A stretch of 64,000 bases of DNA from Lachnospiraceae bacterium (lineage in GTDB: Bacteria > Bacillota > Clostridia > Lachnospirales > Lachnospiraceae): contig JALELZ010000005.1 of assembly GCA_022768465.1 (NCBI GenBank), forward strand, positions 62,001-126,000. Direction: 5' to 3'. Made by a program: the position numbers and the translations under genes. Each line of letters opens with the position of its first letter. Position 1 is the first letter of the stretch. Below are positions 34,802 through 44,298 of this stretch, in pieces. Under the pieces are notes generated by a model that worked only from the letters and a program-made list of their open reading frames with translations, was not told the DNA's origin and made no database searches.

Positions 34802-35116
34802 TTAATTGTTCTTTTCCTTTAAAAGTATCTCATCGGGACTTAGTAGTCCAAGCTTATCCTTTGCTACTTCCTTTATATATTTATCGGTAGTAACATATTT
34901 TTTCTTTTCCTTGAGATTCGCTGTTCGATTCTCTTCCTGTGCTATGTCCCTCTTAAGTGATTCTTCCTTTTGAATATACGTCTGCTCCTGCTTGCGCATA
35001 TCATTCTCATTGGTCACTATTGTGCCCGCAATGATCCCCACCATGAGCAGAAGCCCGATCATGGTTGCGCTGCTGTTCAGATTTTTCTTTCGATGCGCTT
35101 TTTTTTCTTTCATCAA
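34802..35116 (-). CDS. divIC: Septum-formation initiator (DivIC/FtsB-like)
   Basis: A 104-residue bitopic division protein. Basic cytoplasmic end KEKKAHRKKNLN, one transmembrane helix (SATMIGLLLMVGIIAGTIVT), then an external coiled coil (about 45-80) and the family ending YIKEVAKDKLGLLSPDEILLKE. It acts with FtsL and DivIB at the septum. Gene order rqcP-divIC is conserved in Firmicutes and supports the call. Confidence 0.85.
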   Translation of the reverse strand: MMKEKKAHRKKNLNSSATMIGLLLMVGIIAGTIVTNENDMRKQEQTYIQKEESLKRDIAQEENRTANLKEKKKYVTTDKYIKEVAKDKLGLLSPDEILLKEKNN

Positions 35117-35126
35117 AAATCACTTC

Positions 35127-35366
35127 TTATATGTATTTATAAAGTTCCTTTGCCTCATCCTTCTTCTGAGTTTCCTCTATTGAAAGAACTTCTACGGCAA
35201 CAGATCTCTCGCCAAAGCCGATCTCTATGCGGTCTCCGACTTTGACATCATATGACGCCTTCTGCGGTTTACCGTTAACTACGATCCTTCCGGCATTGCA
35301 TGCATCGCATGCCACCGTGCGTCTTTTTATAAGGCGGGATACCTTGAGATATTTATCAAGTCTCAT
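35127..35366 (-). CDS. rqcP: S4-domain RNA-binding protein RqcP (YabO/HslR-like)
   Basis: A 79-residue single-S4-domain protein: MRLDKYLKVSRLIKRRTVA, CNAGRIVVNGKPQKASYDVKVGDRIEI. In Bacillus the homologue works with RqcH in alanine-tail addition to peptides on split 50S ribosomes. It lies 11 bases ahead of divIC and 11 after the HU gene, consistent with one operon. The heat-shock Hsp15 group is the only close alternative. Confidence 0.9.
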   Translation of the reverse strand: MRLDKYLKVSRLIKRRTVACDACNAGRIVVNGKPQKASYDVKVGDRIEIGFGERSVAVEVLSIEETQKKDEAKELYKYI

Positions 35367-35377
35367 CTAAGGTCCAA

Positions 35378-35650
35378 TTACTTAACAGCGTCCTTAAGAG
35401 CCTTTGCTGCAGTGAACTTTGCAACGGTGCATGCCGGTGACTCCATTGACTCTCCGGTTCTTGGGTTGCGTACTGTTCTTGCCTCTCTCTTTGCAGCCTT
35501 GAATGATCCGAGATCAGGTATCTGAACCTTTCCTCCGTCCTTGATCTCAGCTGTTATTGTAGATGTAAGAGCCTTAATAACAAGCTCGATATCCTTCTTT
35601 GTAACACCTGTTTCCTTAGCAATAGCTGCAACAAGTTCACCCTTATTCAT
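35378..35650 (-). CDS. hup: HU-family DNA-binding protein
   Basis: A 90-residue nucleoid protein. The dimer core MNKGELVAAIAKETGVTKKDIELVIKAL, the beta-arm KVQIPDLGSFKAAKREARTVRNPRTGESME and the ending AKFTAAKALKDAVK are standard. In the arm, the usual intercalating RNP appears as RNPRTG. The start follows AGGAGG. It separates mfd from rqcP in this lineage, in the place where sporulation genes stand in Bacillus. Confidence 0.96.
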   Translation of the reverse strand: MNKGELVAAIAKETGVTKKDIELVIKALTSTITAEIKDGGKVQIPDLGSFKAAKREARTVRNPRTGESMESPACTVAKFTAAKALKDAVK

Positions 35651-35715
35651 GGTAACCCTCCTTGGTTATATAATCAAATTCTAATATAAAAATATAATAT
35701 TTTTGCAGTATTATG

Positions 35716-38700
35716 TCAAGCTTTTGGCCTTAATGCGGCTATTATTGAACGAGCATATTTTATAAGCTCCTCGATGGTTTTCACATCATTTCTGCCGCCG
35801 TTCCAAATAAATCTCGGATTTGCGCCTGTCATAAACTTGAGCTTTCCTTTTCCTTCCTCAATGAGCTTAGGGATAGCATCGACATTTATCTCTGCCTTCG
35901 GATACATTTTAAGCTCCATACCGCCGTTTCGTATATTCACTTCGGTAATATATGCCTCGTGCGCCTCGGCCTTGAGCAATGCAATCTGTAACAGCCTCTC
36001 GGCCTCCTTAGGTATATCACCGTAGCGATCCGTGAGCTCGTCCTCCATATCGCCAAGCTCGGCTTCATTGGATATCTCCGATATCCTCTTATAAATGTCA
36101 AGCTTCTGATAGCTGTTTCCTATATAGCTGCCCGGTATGAAAGCATCTGCGTCACAGTCAACGCTCGTCTCAAATTCCGGTTTTTCTATCTTTATGCCTC
36201 TCATTATCTTCACGGCATCCGACAGCAGCTTGCAATATAAATCATAGCCGACAGCCTGCATTTCTCCGTGCTGCTCTGCGCCTAATACATTGCCCGCACC
36301 TCTTATCTCAAGATCTCTCATGGCGATCTTAATACCGGCTCCGAATTCAGTGAATTCCCTTATGGCCTTGAGACGCTTTTCTGCTTCCTCGCTGAGTATC
36401 TTATTGCGCCTGTACATAAAGAAGGCGTAGGCGGTCTTATTTGAACGTCCGACTCTTCCTCTAAGCTGATAAAGCTGACTGAGTCCCATGAGCTCTGCAC
36501 CGTCAACTATGAGCGTATTTGCATTCGGAATGTCAAGCCCGGTCTCTATGATGGTCGTTGCGATAAGCACATCTATCTCTCCGCTCACAAACTCCATCAT
36601 AATGTCCTCGAGCTCACGCTCGTGCATCTGACCATGAGCATACTCGATCCTTGCGTTAGGCATAAGCGCTCGCAAATGATTACATTTTTCCTCTATATCC
36701 TTTACACGGTTATAGACATAGAATACCTGTCCGTTTCTTGAAAGCTCTCTGGATATTGCTTCTCTTACGAACTCATCATTATATTCAAGCACATAGGTCT
36801 GAATAGGAACTCTGTCAAACGGCGGCTCCTCGAGTACCGAAAGATCTCTGATGCCCGAAAGAGACATATGCAGTGTCCTTGGTATTGGCGTAGCTGTAAG
36901 CGAAAGAACGTCTATATTACTCTTTAACTGCTTTATCTTTTCTTTGTGGGCAACTCCGAAGCGCTGTTCCTCATCTATGATGAGAAGACCCAGATCCTTA
37001 AACTCCACATCCTTTGACAAAAGTCTGTGTGTTCCTATAACAATGTCAACCTTTCCTTCCTTAAGCTTTGCGGCTGTCTTTTTATTCTGGTCGCTTGTCC
37101 TGAAACGTGACATCATTGCTATTTCAACAGGAAACTTTTCCAGTCTCTCGCAGAAGGTCTTGTAATGCTGCTGAGCAAGTATAGTAGTAGGTACTAAAAG
37201 CGCTACCTGCTTTCCGTCCTGCACGGCCTTAAACGCTGCTCTTAATGCTATTTCTGTCTTTCCGTAGCCGACATCTCCGCATATAAGTCTGTCCATGATG
37301 CCGCTGGATTCCATATCGGCCTTTACTGCCGCTATTGCGCTCAGCTGATCATCTGTTTCTTCATAAGGAAACAGCTCCTCAAACTCTGTCTGCCATATCG
37401 TGTCAGGACTGTATTTATAACCGTCCGCATTAAGCCTTGAAGCATATAGCTTTATCAGATCCTTCGCTATATCCTGAACAGCTCTTGCCACTCTCTGTCT
37501 GGTCTTATGCCATTCTGTTCCGTTTAATTTGTTAAGCTTTGGCTTAACCGCCTCGGAGCTTGCATACTTTTGAATCAGATCGAGCTTGGTCGCCGGTATA
37601 TACAGATTTCCGCCGTCAGCATATTCGACCTTAATATAGTCCTTGCCTATATTGTCTCTTACTATATGCTCAAGGCCTCTGTAAATGCCTATTCCGTGAT
37701 TTTCATGTACTACATAATCTCCGGCATTGAGTTCGTTTAACGAGCTGAGTCTTTCGCCGTCTGTATTTTTCCTGCGCTTCTTTTTTCTTAATGTTCTTCC
37801 GAACATATCGCTTTCTGTCAGAAGCACATACTTGATATCAGTATATACAAAGCCCTGTCTTAGACTTCCGCAGACTACCTCCGTCTCTCCTGGTTTTAAG
37901 CTTTCTGAACTATTTTCATCCGGACAAAATGCCTTGATCCCATACCCTCTGAGATCCTCTGCAAGTCTTGAGGTCCTTGTCCTTGAAGGTGTGAGCACCG
38001 TAATTCTAAAGCCTTTTTCCTGATAGCTTTTAATGTCGTAAATCAGCATTTCGAAGCTGTCCTTATATTGTCCTACAGCTGCTGTATTAAAATGAAATGA
38101 CTTTACCGCGCCGGTTCCGGTAACTGCTCCGTCAAGTCCTGATATATATAAGCTCCTGTGTGAACGCACAGTCTCCATCAGCTCATCCGCTGAAATAATA
38201 TCAACTGTACGGTTTAATTCATCCTCATCACCAGTCACCGGAGCATTGACATTTTTTTTAGAAGAATTTTTCGGCGCTGTTTTAAGGTCTGCTCCGATCC
38301 CGCTTTTAAGTCTTTTCTCAATACTCTCTGAGAATTCAGCCTCTACAGCTTCTGCCCTGGCTGCTGATTTTACCGGATCATCCATTACAAGCAGCGTATC
38401 CGGCCCAAAATAGTCTATAAGCGTAACCCTTTTCTCTGCCGCAAAGGCTTTCCCGGAATCTCCTGCAGGGTAAAGCTCCACCTTATCTATACGTTCAACG
38501 GAACGCTGAGAAAGTGTATCAAAGCTCCTTATGGTGTCTATCTCATCATCAAAGAACTCTATTCTGTAAGGCGTCTCTGAGGCCATAGGATAAATATCGG
38601 CTATACCGCCTCTTACGGCAAATTCTCCCATAGCTTCAACAGATGCGGTACGCTCATATCCGAGCATACTGAGCAGCTTTGCAAGATTGGCGGTATCGAT

Positions 38701-39123
38701 GACCATTCCTTCTTTAAGCTCAAGCTTTGCAGCGCTCATAGCCTTCCTTGCAGGTATCTTATCCATAAGAGCATCAATCGAAGCGACTATGATGCCGCTT
38801 TCATCCTCCATAAGATGCCTCAAGGCCTCCATACGCTGATTATCCAGGTAGCTTCCGTGTATATCAGAGCTGTAGAACAGAAGATCCTTTGCCGGATACT
38901 GCCACACCGTCTCACTAAAATTTCTCAGATCCGAAACAGCCTCCGCCGCAGAGTGTTCATTAGGTGTTATAAACAATGTCCACTTATAATCCGAAGAAAG
39001 CTCTGCCGTAAGCTGCAGCTTCTGTGAATCCATGCATCCTGTGACAGCAAAAGGAGCGGAAGCTGTCATCAGCTCCCGCTTTAGGTCATTGTATTCCTTT
39101 ATCGTGCTCAGTGAATCGTACAT
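35716..39123 (-). CDS. mfd: Transcription-repair coupling factor
   Basis: A 1135-residue translocase that removes RNA polymerase stalled at lesions and recruits UvrA. Order: UvrB-like N-terminus (AEHSAAEAVSDL, the BRCA-like part), the RNAP-interaction domain near residues 460-530 (DYVVHENHGIGIYRGLEHI), then the RecG-like helicase motifs DRLICGDVGYGKTEIALRAAF, LLVPTTILAQQHY, IDEEQRFGVAHKEKIK, LTATPIPRTL, and the C-terminal TRCF domain. Three bases separate it from pth. All helicase motifs are intact. Confidence 0.98.
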   Translation of the reverse strand: MYDSLSTIKEYNDLKRELMTASAPFAVTGCMDSQKLQLTAELSSDYKWTLFITPNEHSAAEAVSDLRNFSETVWQYPAKDLLFYSSDIHGSYLDNQRMEALRHLMEDESGIIVASIDALMDKIPARKAMSAAKLELKEGMVIDTANLAKLLSMLGYERTASVEAMGEFAVRGGIADIYPMASETPYRIEFFDDEIDTIRSFDTLSQRSVERIDKVELYPAGDSGKAFAAEKRVTLIDYFGPDTLLVMDDPVKSAARAEAVEAEFSESIEKRLKSGIGADLKTAPKNSSKKNVNAPVTGDEDELNRTVDIISADELMETVRSHRSLYISGLDGAVTGTGAVKSFHFNTAAVGQYKDSFEMLIYDIKSYQEKGFRITVLTPSRTRTSRLAEDLRGYGIKAFCPDENSSESLKPGETEVVCGSLRQGFVYTDIKYVLLTESDMFGRTLRKKKRRKNTDGERLSSLNELNAGDYVVHENHGIGIYRGLEHIVRDNIGKDYIKVEYADGGNLYIPATKLDLIQKYASSEAVKPKLNKLNGTEWHKTRQRVARAVQDIAKDLIKLYASRLNADGYKYSPDTIWQTEFEELFPYEETDDQLSAIAAVKADMESSGIMDRLICGDVGYGKTEIALRAAFKAVQDGKQVALLVPTTILAQQHYKTFCERLEKFPVEIAMMSRFRTSDQNKKTAAKLKEGKVDIVIGTHRLLSKDVEFKDLGLLIIDEEQRFGVAHKEKIKQLKSNIDVLSLTATPIPRTLHMSLSGIRDLSVLEEPPFDRVPIQTYVLEYNDEFVREAISRELSRNGQVFYVYNRVKDIEEKCNHLRALMPNARIEYAHGQMHERELEDIMMEFVSGEIDVLIATTIIETGLDIPNANTLIVDGAELMGLSQLYQLRGRVGRSNKTAYAFFMYRRNKILSEEAEKRLKAIREFTEFGAGIKIAMRDLEIRGAGNVLGAEQHGEMQAVGYDLYCKLLSDAVKIMRGIKIEKPEFETSVDCDADAFIPGSYIGNSYQKLDIYKRISEISNEAELGDMEDELTDRYGDIPKEAERLLQIALLKAEAHEAYITEVNIRNGGMELKMYPKAEINVDAIPKLIEEGKGKLKFMTGANPRFIWNGGRNDVKTIEELIKYARSIIAALRPKA

Positions 39124-39125
39124 TT

Positions 39126-39731
39126 TTAAGCTTTGGTTTCTTCTTCGGTCTGCGGTGCTAAGTCTATTCCGTTAAATTCATTCATAGCTTCCGCGACTCC
39201 CTTGTCGATAATGCAAAGTGCTGCATCTCCTGCTGCCGAAAAGGCCTTGTCCATGGTTTCCTTATCCTTGCCGGCAAAGCGCCCGAGTACATGAGCTGCA
39301 AGGTCGGTCTGCTCTCTTTTTGCTCCCACGCCTATACGAACTCTCGGAAAGCCGTCACTGCCTATGCAGGCAATGATGCTCTTAATGCCGTTATGTCCTC
39401 CGGCTGAGCCCTGTCCTCTCACTCTCATTCTTCCGCAGGCAAAATTAATATCATCATAGAGCACTATGATATGATCCGGCTCAATGTTGAAATAATTTGC
39501 AGCCTCCGCAACAGACTCCCCCGAAAGGTTCATATAGGTCTGCGGCTTTAAAAGCAGGAGCTTTTGTCCGTTTCTTGCAACGGATGCACTGAGTCCCTTA
39601 AACTTTTTTTCACTTATCCTTGTGCCAAGCTTCTCTGCCAATTTATCTATGGCATTGAAGCCTGCATTATGACGTGTTTCTTCGTATTTTTTATCGGGAT
39701 TACCAAGCCCGACTATCAGATATATTTCCAT
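39126..39731 (-). CDS. pth: Peptidyl-tRNA hydrolase
   Basis: Releases tRNA from peptidyl-tRNA. The 201-residue protein has IVGLGNPDKKYEETRHNAGF with the catalytic His, KPQTYMNLSGESV, VLYDDINFACGRMRVRGQGSAGGHNGIKSI with catalytic Asp and loop Asn/His, and FPRVRIGVG. It stands directly ahead of mfd, as in most Firmicutes. No promoter was resolved in the 15-base gap behind the FAD enzyme gene, so it may be read from further upstream. Confidence 0.97.
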   Translation of the reverse strand: MEIYLIVGLGNPDKKYEETRHNAGFNAIDKLAEKLGTRISEKKFKGLSASVARNGQKLLLLKPQTYMNLSGESVAEAANYFNIEPDHIIVLYDDINFACGRMRVRGQGSAGGHNGIKSIIACIGSDGFPRVRIGVGAKREQTDLAAHVLGRFAGKDKETMDKAFSAAGDAALCIIDKGVAEAMNEFNGIDLAPQTEEETKA

Positions 39732-39746
39732 TAATTCTCTTTATTA

Positions 39747-41153
39747 TCAGTTAATTTCCTCAAGAATATTTCTTGCAACTATGATTCCGTTTGCACTTGC
39801 CTGCTGAAGACCTCTGGTAATAGATGCGCCGTCTCCCATAGTTTTAAGATTCTTTACTGAGGTATTGAATTTTTTATCTACAACTACCTTGTTTGAGTAG
39901 AACTTTACCTCTACTCCGTAAAGTAATGTCTCTGCTGATGCAATACCAGGTGATACCTCATCTAATGCAAAGAGCATTTCCTTAATATCGAGCATTATTC
40001 TGTAAGGAAGTACAAGGCTGAGATCTCCCGGAACCGCATCCTTAAGTGTAGGTATAAGGTTATTTCTGCAAAGCCTTTCCTCTGTAGTACGTCTTCCTCT
40101 TAAGAAATCTCCGAAGGTCTGAACCATTATCTTTCCGTCACAAAGCATGTTTGAAAGCATTGCTATATGCTTGCCGTACTCAATAGGAGTCTTGAAAGGC
40201 TTTGTAAAGTTCTTGGATACAAGAAGCGCAAAGTTAGTATTATTGGTCTTCATATCCTTTGACTTATAAGCATGGCCGTTTACGACAGCAAGTCCGTTAT
40301 CATAGTACTCCGTAGCAACCTCACCTGACGGATTTGTACAGAAGGTACGAACCTTGTCGTCGAAGGTAGGTGTATGATAAATGAGCTTTGCCTCGTAGAG
40401 GTTCTTGTTTAAGAACTCCATTATCTCATCCCTGACCTCGACTCTGACACCGATATCTACGGTTCCAACCTGTGTCTCTATATCATGGTCCTTGCAGATG
40501 TGTGAGAACCAGTCAGAGCCTTCACGTCCGATTCCTGCCGCGATATGATCAGCCATTATAGTCTCGCCCTTATTGGTAACTACGCCCTTTGCTTCTCCGT
40601 TTTCTATGATAATGTCATTTACCATAGTAAGGAATTCCATCTCAACGCCCTTTGCTAAGAGATATTCCTGTATTCTTGAGTAAATCTTATAGCCTTCCTC
40701 TGTTCCCAGGTGTCTGATAGGACACTCAACAAGCTTGAGGTCAGCCTTGATCGCACGGCGTCTTATTTCCTCTATTTCCTGCTGCTTATCCACGCCGTAA
40801 ACATTTTTATCAGCTCCGAACTTAAGATATATATCATCAGATTCATGGATAAGCTTAACAGCCTCGTCATAGCCCAATATGTCAGGAAGGTGTCCCCCTA
40901 CATCCGGTGACAGTGAAAGCTTTCCGTCTGAGAATGCTCCCGCACCCGCAAAGCCTGTAGTGATATTACATGGCTTGCAGTTCATGCAGCGTCCTGTTAC
41001 ACGCTTAGGACATGAACGATTTTCAATCGCACGACCTTTTTCTATCATAAGTATCTTGAGCTCAGGCTTTTTTTCTATAAGCTCGTAAGCACAGAAAATA
41101 CCGGAAGGGCCGGCTCCTATTATAACAACATCATATTTATTGAGTTTACTCAT
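39747..41153 (-). CDS. FAD-dependent dehydrogenase (COG2509-like)
   Basis: A 468-residue flavoprotein of unknown substrate. It opens with the Rossmann dinucleotide fold YDVVIIGAGPSGIFCAYEL, followed by a cysteine-rich loop CPKRVTGRCMNCKPCNITTGFAGAGAFSDGK typical of this uncharacterised family. The C-terminus closes the FAD site with LKTMGDGASITRGLQQASANGI. Start: an ATG at 41159 is too close to GGAGG, so 41153 is used. The ribosome binding site lies inside the end of the preceding ATPase gene, and the two genes overlap by 8 bases, indicating translational coupling. Confidence 0.88.
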   Translation of the reverse strand: MSKLNKYDVVIIGAGPSGIFCAYELIEKKPELKILMIEKGRAIENRSCPKRVTGRCMNCKPCNITTGFAGAGAFSDGKLSLSPDVGGHLPDILGYDEAVKLIHESDDIYLKFGADKNVYGVDKQQEIEEIRRRAIKADLKLVECPIRHLGTEEGYKIYSRIQEYLLAKGVEMEFLTMVNDIIIENGEAKGVVTNKGETIMADHIAAGIGREGSDWFSHICKDHDIETQVGTVDIGVRVEVRDEIMEFLNKNLYEAKLIYHTPTFDDKVRTFCTNPSGEVATEYYDNGLAVVNGHAYKSKDMKTNNTNFALLVSKNFTKPFKTPIEYGKHIAMLSNMLCDGKIMVQTFGDFLRGRRTTEERLCRNNLIPTLKDAVPGDLSLVLPYRIMLDIKEMLFALDEVSPGIASAETLLYGVEVKFYSNKVVVDKKFNTSVKNLKTMGDGASITRGLQQASANGIIVARNILEEIN

Positions 41154-43005
41154 TATCATTTCCTCCTATTGATACAGATGCATGCACGATCTCTGCCAGC
41201 TTAAGTATCTCTTCTTCTCGTTTCTGACAGGTGAATATAAGCACCTGTCCCTTGTAATTATGAGCTAAAAACTTCATGGAGTCCATGAGTCTCTCGTCAT
41301 CGTATAATGCAAAGCTGTCGTCAAGTATAAGCGGTATGCGGTCCGCTTCACCTGCTATAAACCTTATTGCCGCAAGCCTGAGCGCCATATATACCTGATC
41401 TGCGGTTCCCTGGCTTACATCATTTACCGATATCATGCCATCGCGGCAATTGAGCTCAACATTTAAGTTCACTCCGGCATTAACACTGTTATAGCGTCCG
41501 CCGGAAAAGCCGCTTATCATGCGTGAGGCTTCCTTGTTGATGTATGTACCGACAGCTTCTCTGATCGATCCGGATAACTCTCTTAATGTATCGGCTGCCA
41601 GATCCACTGAATCTATCTCATCTCTTACTCTTCTGTTAGTTTCAGCCTTTCTCTTGAGCACGGCCGCCTCGGATCTCAGTGATGAAAGCACCAGCAGATC
41701 ATCATTTACGGCGTCTCTTATACGTTTTTGCTCATCCAGCTCATTTAAATGCTGTCTTTGCTCAGTATTAAGTCCCTGCAGCCTTTGCACAAGCTCGTCT
41801 CTGCAGCTTTCCGCTTCTCTGAGCCTTGCGGCATTTGCAATGTATTCATCGATCTTCTTTCTCAAAAGCTCCATTCCCTGATCTGATAAGGATGTCTCCT
41901 GATCCGGATCAAGATGTCTTGAAAAGAGCTCCAAAAGCTTTGCTGTATCGTTTTTCTTTACCCGCATAAGCTGAACAGTCTTAAATATCGTAAGGACCGC
42001 ACCTGTAAGCAGTGCAATAGCAACGATAAAGAAAAAGTAGGCATATTCTCCCAATGCGGTATATATTCCCTTAATATCCCGCATACGGCAGCCAGCTGCA
42101 AATACTCCCAATAAAAGACAGATAAAGACTGTCATTGTGTAGACAGGAATAGCCTTTTTAACATCAGTATACTCGCTGTAGAGATCATCAGCTTTTTCTC
42201 TCAGCTCTTTGGCATCCCTTTCACCGTTTAAGCCTTTAGCTGAAAGGATAGAGTTAAGCTCCTTTATCCTAAGCTCATTATCGCCTAAGCTGATCGCAGT
42301 TTCTCCTGCTGAACGGCCTGCCGCCTCATTAAGCTTTGATATTTCGCTGATGCGGTTATTTCTCTTTGGATCCCTGAGAGATTCTTCTGTCTTTTTAATT
42401 TTTACAAGCACACGGTTATATTCCGTCTGTGCATTAGTATCAAGCTTAGCTTCAAGCTCTTTTTTTCTGTCTGAGAGGAACATAAGCGCAGCATCGGCAT
42501 CAAGTCCTGAATTTACAGTGCCGGTGACATTGGCCGCATACCTTTTTATCTCAGCTGCCATATCCTTGCCTGTCGCCGCATGCAGCTGACCGGAGCTCAC
42601 TGTGTTGACATAGGCCGTCTCGCTGAGATCATTCAGAAGTCTTTTCATAAGACCTTCGGTTTCCGATTCAGCAACAAAGCAACTATTATCTATATCATAA
42701 ATCCTGATATCATCCGCAGAGACATTGAAATCTCTGTCTATACGATAATTCCTTCCGTCATCAGAGATTTCAAGACTTCCTCCGTAAATATCAGGCGTAT
42801 GCCAGGGTCTCATTCTTTCGTAAACAGGGCGCTGAGCTCCGCGGCGTTTTTTATCTGCCCCGTAAAGCATTGATCTTATAAAAAGATGGATCGTACTTTT
42901 ACCGGCTTCATTAGGTCCTGTTATGACATTAATGCCATCACTAAGCTCCAGCGTAAAATCCCTGAACCTGCCGAAGCCTGTAATGTGTATTTTTTTTATT
43001 CTCAT
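41146..43005 (-). CDS. YhaN-like membrane SMC-type ATPase
   Basis: A 619-residue AAA ATPase of the RecF/SbcC/YhaN group. Walker A is INVITGPNEAGKSTIHLFIRSML. Coiled coil follows (about 150-270), then two transmembrane segments within it (about 290-310 and 325-345; PVYTMTVFICLLLGVFAA, FFFIVAIALLTGAVLTI), more coiled coil, and the C-terminal lobe with signature VSQGTADQVYMALRLAAIRF and Walker B IPLILDDSFALYDDERL. B. subtilis YhaN, a homologue of about 960 residues, also has membrane helices; this one is shorter. It follows the phosphoesterase-like gene by 3 bases. Confidence 0.88.
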   Translation of the reverse strand: MRIKKIHITGFGRFRDFTLELSDGINVITGPNEAGKSTIHLFIRSMLYGADKKRRGAQRPVYERMRPWHTPDIYGGSLEISDDGRNYRIDRDFNVSADDIRIYDIDNSCFVAESETEGLMKRLLNDLSETAYVNTVSSGQLHAATGKDMAAEIKRYAANVTGTVNSGLDADAALMFLSDRKKELEAKLDTNAQTEYNRVLVKIKKTEESLRDPKRNNRISEISKLNEAAGRSAGETAISLGDNELRIKELNSILSAKGLNGERDAKELREKADDLYSEYTDVKKAIPVYTMTVFICLLLGVFAAGCRMRDIKGIYTALGEYAYFFFIVAIALLTGAVLTIFKTVQLMRVKKNDTAKLLELFSRHLDPDQETSLSDQGMELLRKKIDEYIANAARLREAESCRDELVQRLQGLNTEQRQHLNELDEQKRIRDAVNDDLLVLSSLRSEAAVLKRKAETNRRVRDEIDSVDLAADTLRELSGSIREAVGTYINKEASRMISGFSGGRYNSVNAGVNLNVELNCRDGMISVNDVSQGTADQVYMALRLAAIRFIAGEADRIPLILDDSFALYDDERLMDSMKFLAHNYKGQVLIFTCQKREEEILKLAEIVHASVSIGGNDNE

Positions 43006-43008
43006 CGC

Positions 43009-44193
43009 TCAGTCCTCATGATCAGAGGTCTTTAAAAGAGCCTCAAGTCCGTAAAACATCGCTTTTTTCTCTATCTGCGACATTTCCTTTTTCCTGTTTA
43101 CAATACTGGAAATATAAAAGCCTATCATATCCTGCGGATGCTCTTTGAACAGTTCCACATAATCGTACTCAGGAACAGTTTCATCAATTACCTCATTGAT
43201 CCTGAACGTTTCCTTTATGCTGTCGAGCTTCAGATCCTCCTCCGGCGCTCTGCTGCCGGTAAGCCTGAGTCTGTATATATTTTTTTCGCCTCGTTTTATA
43301 AGCTCTTTCCTGACAGAGCTTATAAGCTCCTCGGCCGTTGTTTTCGGACTTATCTTAATATTAAGAGTTACATAGGAAAGTCCGGCAAGCGGCAAAAATT
43401 CAATATGCTCTAACCTTCCGGTCTCTTCGTATATTTCACCCTCCATAGCTCCGTGCTCTCCGGTATCTCTTGAATCCTCAGGTTCAAAGGTTCCCGGGCA
43501 GTATGCCATATCCTTTATTATTTCCTTCTGACCGCTTTTTCCGCCGAAGGCAACATATGAGAACTCAGAGCCTGTAAAAGCTCTTTCCGCCTCCAACCCG
43601 TCCTCCGGACACAGCATCGCTATTCTTATCTCTTCGCTGTCGGGATAGGCTTCGGCTGCTTCGCTGAATTTTTTAGGTTCGGCATTTTTAAGACGCTCAA
43701 CAAGCACTGTTTCTGTCTCTTCATTTTCTCCCTCCTGCATATCTCTGAAAGGAAGTATCGGAGGTTTTTCTTTAATGGTGTTTACCTCTGACTCAAGCAC
43801 ACTGCAGCAGGAGGCTGCAAATATCTCTGTACCTATCTTATCGAGTACTATTCTCTGCACCGAAGGTTCAAGCACATAACGAACATTTGATGACCATTCA
43901 AAGCTCCTTACCGGGCTGCTTCCCGCAACAATATCCGTTTTGCCGGCAATTATAACAATGTAAATTCCGCTATGCGCTCTGAACAGATCATTAACTGCCT
44001 CAAGCTCCTCTATTGCAGGAATATGCGCAAAAAGACCTCCTGTGATCATCACAAGATCCACTCCGTCCTCTTCTGCCTTAGCCAGCAGATTCCTGAGACT
44101 GTCCAAAAGCTCTGTACTTCTGTCTTTATCCCAGCGTCTGCCGCTTTCGATCGGATTTCCTATGCAAATGTCGCTTAAATGTATGAATTTCAT
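43009..44193 (-). CDS. YhaO/SbcD-like phosphoesterase homologue with degenerate active site
   Basis: A 394-residue protein that aligns with Mre11/SbcD/YhaO nucleases in its opening MKFIHLSDICIGNPIE and overall plan and is adjacent to a YhaN-like ATPase, the normal partner. The metal-binding motifs are not conserved: DxH reads DIC, GD reads GG (VMITGGLFAH), GNHD reads GKTD (VIIAGKTDIV), the next His site reads CPEDG, and GHxH reads GGKS (YVAFGGKSG). Nuclease activity is therefore doubtful. It may be a structural or regulatory subunit. The middle (about 200-250) is acidic and variable. The ribosome binding site is weak. Confidence 0.75.
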   Translation of the reverse strand: MKFIHLSDICIGNPIESGRRWDKDRSTELLDSLRNLLAKAEEDGVDLVMITGGLFAHIPAIEELEAVNDLFRAHSGIYIVIIAGKTDIVAGSSPVRSFEWSSNVRYVLEPSVQRIVLDKIGTEIFAASCCSVLESEVNTIKEKPPILPFRDMQEGENEETETVLVERLKNAEPKKFSEAAEAYPDSEEIRIAMLCPEDGLEAERAFTGSEFSYVAFGGKSGQKEIIKDMAYCPGTFEPEDSRDTGEHGAMEGEIYEETGRLEHIEFLPLAGLSYVTLNIKISPKTTAEELISSVRKELIKRGEKNIYRLRLTGSRAPEEDLKLDSIKETFRINEVIDETVPEYDYVELFKEHPQDMIGFYISSIVNRKKEMSQIEKKAMFYGLEALLKTSDHED

Positions 44194-44222
44194 ATACCCA
44201 AACTTCTGTCCTTAAAGACTCG

Positions 44223-44259
44223 AAAAGCCTCCGGCAGCTTTTAAGACTGTTTCGGAGGC
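44223..44259 (-). terminator. Terminator of asnS
   Basis: On the minus strand GCCTCCG pairs with CGGAGGC around an AT-rich loop, followed by TTTTCG. It lies about 40 bases past the asnS stop and just ahead of the phosphoesterase-like gene. Confidence 0.8.
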
Positions 44260-44298
44260 ATTTATTTATGTTTTAAAAGAATCCGCGTGCACTTTTAA

